This document shows positions 31,676 through 33,975 of a stretch of 33,975 nucleotides of DNA, piece by piece. The stretch lies in NCBI GenBank assembly GCA_037138475.1, contig JBAXII010000015.1, positions 1 to 33,975 of the forward strand. The letters run 5' to 3'. Position numbers and translations under genes: made by a program. The notes beneath the pieces were generated by a model. The model was not told where the DNA came from and made no database searches. It saw only the letters and a program-made list of their open reading frames with translations. The stretch comes from JAGOLU01 sp037138475. GTDB lineage: Bacteria > Patescibacteriota > Microgenomatia > UBA1406 > GWC2-37-13. Position 1 is the first letter of the stretch. Every line of letters starts with the position of its first letter.

Positions 31676-32805
31676 ATGTACATCCCGCGTCTTTTACTCA
31701 AAGAAATTATCCATAAGTTTACCACGAATCCTAAAGTTATCATACTTCTAGGTCCTCGTCAGGTAGGCAAACTACCCTCACAAAGACTATCGTATCAGAA
31801 CTAGGACTGAAGACATTAATACTAAATGGCGAGACCACATCTGCTCAGGAATCACTTCAAACTACTGATATCCGTGCCTTAAAAAATCTCATCGAAGGAT
31901 GCGAGATGCTAGTGATCGATGAGGCACAGAAAATAGTAAATATAGGTCTGACGCTTAAAATATTGTATGACACGTTTCCTCACATCAAGTACCTAGTGAC
32001 GGGGTCATCGAGTTTTGAGTTAAATGAGAAAGTGAGCGAGCCACTCACTGGGCGTAACTGGAGATATCTACTCTCCCCCATATCTGTGGGCGAGCTAGCC
32101 AAGCTACATACTCCCCATGAGATCGACGAGAGCCTGGAGGATTTGCTATTGTATGGATCCTATCCCGAGATTTTTCGCTACACAAATGTTTCTGAAAAGA
32201 TCCAATATCTGAAGCAGATCGAGGACGAGTATCTGTATCGCGATGCGCTCGCAGTAGGTAGTATAAAGCACTCAGAAAAAATACATTCCCTCCTTCGTCT
32301 TCTCGCTTTCCAGATCGGATCACCCGTATCATACGCCGAGCTAGCTACTCAGCTAGGGATGGCTCAAGAGACCGTCAAGTCATACATAGATATTTTGGAA
32401 AAGTGTTTTGTCATTTTTCGCTTAGGAGGATATAAGAAAAACTTGAGGACTGAGGTGACACGACAGCCCAAAATATATTTTATCGATCTTGGGATACGAA
32501 ACAGCATCATTGGTCAATTTCAAACACTTCGCGATAGAAATGACGTGGGCTCACTTTGGGAGAATTTCCTCATCACCGAACGTATGAAAAAAAACCAGTA
32601 TGACAATGTTTATAGAGGTAGCTATTTCTGGAGAGTCTATACTGGTGGAGAGATTGACTATATAGAGGATTATGATGGCACGCCTCATCCGTATGAGTTC
32701 AAATGGACAGAAAAAAAAAGCGCGATCATACACAGCTGGCAAAAAATGTATGCTTTACCTATCACTCAGGTATCTCGTTCAAACTTTCATCAGTTTGTGA
32801 TCTGA
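31676..32805 (+). pseudogene. AAA/DUF4143 ATPase, frameshifted at the Walker A
   Basis: The family combines an N-terminal AAA ATPase with a C-terminal DUF4143 domain. The first frame from 31676 reads through LLKEIIHKFTTNPKVIILLG and PRQVGK, then shifts at 31769-31772 in GGCAAACTACC. One more A would continue the P-loop as GKTT. The second frame then holds LVIDEAQKI (Walker B), YLVTGSSSFEL, the wHTH-like SYAELATQLGMAQETVKSYI and the DUF4143-type ending with IDYIEDYDGTPHPYEFKW. Restored, it would be about 375 residues, normal for the family. The promoter is excellent, so the break is either recent or an assembly error. The cellular role of this family is unclear. Confidence 0.88.
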
Positions 32806-32864
32806 GCAATCGCTTTAGCATTTTTCATAGCTATGAAGATTGTGTAGCTATTCTGCAGCATAGG

Positions 32865-32912
32865 GTCACATCTCAATATAATTTTGGACACAACATGCTT
32901 GTGAGATGTGAC
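32865..32912. repeat. 11-bp inverted repeat between convergent genes
   Basis: GTCACATCTCA (32865-32875) and TGAGATGTGAC (32902-32912) are perfect complements around a 26-nt loop. A smaller pair, ATAGCTA...TAGCTAT, lies just before it (about 32827-32851). They sit between the convergent ATPase and rpiA genes and might end both transcripts, although no U-tract is present. Confidence 0.6.
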
Positions 32913-32962
32913 ACAAAGAGCCGTAAACCAAAATAGGTGGATAGATTATTTGGGAACGAGCC

Positions 32963-33649
32963 CTAAGCTCTTTTCTCGATCATTTTTACTCCTTTACTTG
33001 TAGCAATAAATACAAATCGAGCCATCTGGATAAAAAGCCCATGATCCTTCACCTCAGGTATCTGAGAGAGTGTTTGCGCAAGATTTGTCGCATCAGTGAT
33101 TTTCCCACAGTGGAGGTCAATGATCGCATCACCTTGATCAGTCAGGAAAAGCTCCTCACCTAACTTTCTCACCACTGCGGTACCGAGCTTTGAAAGTTCC
33201 TTCTGTACTAAATCAATTTGAGAGATATCTACTTGTACTGGCACATAAAACGTTGTGCCTAGATACGGAGAGAGCTTTGACTCGTCAGCCACCACGACAA
33301 AGAGCTTGCTTGCTACCGCGACTTTCCGTTCCATATAGAGCGCGCCTCCTCCACCTTTTATCACGTTCAGGTCTGGATCGATCTCATCCGCGCCGTCTAT
33401 CGTAATGTCGATATGAGGGTGCGCCTCAAGAGTGGAGAGAGGGATGGAGAGCGACCGCGCCTCACGCGCGGTCGCGTCTGAGCTGGGTATACCTATGATA
33501 TCAGTGAGTGTTCCGTCAGCCAGTAGCTCTCCGATCCGGCGGGTGGCCCATATGGCTGTCGATCCAGTCCCCAGTCCGACGACCATGCCAGACTGCACGA
33601 GCTTCACTGCTTCGTACGCCGCCTGTTTTTTGAGTTCGGTGGTGTCCAT
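32963..33649 (-). CDS. rpiA: Ribose-5-phosphate isomerase A
   Basis: The 228-residue protein interconverts ribose 5-phosphate and ribulose 5-phosphate in the cytoplasm. All family motifs are present and in order: GLGTGSTA (25-32), the phosphate loop SSDAT, DITIDGADEID (81-91) with the catalytic Asp pair, and KGGGGALYMERK (98-109) with the general base glutamate. The length is normal. An extended -10, TGC-TATGAT (33656-33661), ends 6 nt before the ATG at 33649, so the transcript should be leaderless. Its product feeds PRPP synthetase, whose gene-like relative is at 7825-8985. Confidence 0.97.
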   Translation of the reverse strand: MDTTELKKQAAYEAVKLVQSGMVVGLGTGSTAIWATRRIGELLADGTLTDIIGIPSSDATAREARSLSIPLSTLEAHPHIDITIDGADEIDPDLNVIKGGGGALYMERKVAVASKLFVVVADESKLSPYLGTTFYVPVQVDISQIDLVQKELSKLGTAVVRKLGEELFLTDQGDAIIDLHCGKITDATNLAQTLSQIPEVKDHGLFIQMARFVFIATSKGVKMIEKRA

Positions 33650-33840
33650 GTGCCAATCATAGCAAATGTTGCAGTGTATCAGTGAGTTGAGTAAGGGAAG
33701 TTACCAAGTTTCAAAATTGCAATGGTCGGTGATTTATAGACAAACACCTAATCCCACTCATTTGGATCCTCGTTTTCACGAGGATGACAGGAAGTTTGGA
33801 GCAAGTGAGAAAGCGATGTCTATAGCCGCATGAGATTCTT

Positions 33841-33952
33841 CTCCGCCACGGCGGACAAGTCCTCCACGTGGGACAAGTCCTCCACGGCGGACAAGTCCTC
33901 CACGTGGGACAAGTCCTCCGCGTGGGACAAGTCCGCCAAATCGGCGGATCAG
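33841..33952. repeat. Five-copy 18-bp tandem repeat array flanked by hairpins
   Basis: GGACAAGTCC recurs at 33853, 33871, 33889, 33907 and 33925, an exact 18-bp period. Intervening bases alternate between TCCACGTG and TCCACGGC, with TCCGCGTG once. The array is bracketed by TCCGCC-AC-GGCGGA at the left and TCCGCC-N5-GGCGGA at the right. Repeats this short with no spacers are not a CRISPR array. The gap 33650-33840 contains a small hairpin, ATCCTCG...CGAGGAT, and otherwise nothing I can identify. Confidence 0.85.
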
Positions 33953-33975
33953 AATGACAGTGGTAGTAAGCTCAT

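Noticed and set aside
33841..33952. CRISPR array
   Set aside because: The unit is 18 bp with no unique spacers and no cas genes nearby; it is a simple tandem repeat.
1..33975. UGA recoded as an amino acid (as in Gracilibacteria and Absconditabacteria)
   Set aside because: Several well-bounded proteins, such as DsbB and the transglutaminase-like protein, end at UGA in the expected place.

Overview
The window looks like part of a chromosome from a small-genome bacterium, most plausibly a Patescibacteria/CPR lineage. This placement is an inference from gene content and gene-start style, with moderate to low confidence. Genes are short and densely packed on both strands, with many one-domain proteins of unknown role. 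UGA is used as a stop (for example at the end of the dsbB-like gene), so the code is standard. I see almost no Shine-Dalgarno sequences. Instead, many genes carry a TATAAT-like box only 4-9 nt upstream of the start codon, which implies largely leaderless mRNAs.

Layout. Positions 180-2381 (minus): a flavodoxin-fold NAD(P)H:quinone oxidoreductase-like protein, a membrane-anchored protein, and an IMP dehydrogenase/GMP reductase family enzyme. Positions 2705-5841 (minus): a copper-resistance operon csoR - DUF305 - copA, with a clear CsoR operator inside its promoter. Positions 6048-9432 (minus): a frameshifted VIT-family transporter, an anchored zincin-like protease, a PRPP-synthetase-like enzyme and a truncated short-chain dehydrogenase. 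Positions 9450-14978 (minus): one AT-richer gene of 1842 codons that joins an N-terminal M48-like metalloprotease motif to a C-terminal UbiB/ABC1-type atypical kinase. Positions 15171-17289 (minus): small zinc-binding proteins, a frameshifted DUF1761 protein, a serine hydrolase and a Nudix hydrolase. Positions 17395-18786 (plus): a membrane protein and a transglutaminase-like protein. Positions 19168-22085 (minus): DUF1801 and an AT-rich 823-codon gene with a zinc ribbon and a PD-(D/E)XK-like nuclease domain, a possible defence protein.

Positions 22086-22943 hold no convincing gene. They do contain a strong plus-strand promoter, a candidate structured RNA of about 270 nt, and a cluster of palindromic repeats. 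Positions 22944-28653 carry a SWIM-like protein, membrane proteins, a CaCA cation exchanger, a GT39-like glycosyltransferase and a second Nudix enzyme. Positions 28831-29024 contain a tRNA-Ser with the unusual anticodon ACU, followed directly by a broken tRNA-like copy interrupted by a repeat. Positions 29233-33649 encode a YdeI/OmdA protein, an anchored cytochrome b5, DsbB with a coupled GIY-YIG protein, TfoX-N, a frameshifted AAA/DUF4143 ATPase and RpiA. The window ends in an 18-bp tandem array.

How the genes fit together. The clearest functional unit is copper sensing and export. PRPP synthetase, RpiA and the IMPDH/GMPR enzyme all belong to ribose-phosphate and purine metabolism but are not clustered. 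DsbB and a cytochrome b5 with two cysteines suggest envelope redox chemistry. Three genes (VIT, DUF1761, AAA/DUF4143) are each broken by what looks like a single-base deletion, so either gene decay or assembly indels should be considered. Intergenic palindromic repeats are frequent.
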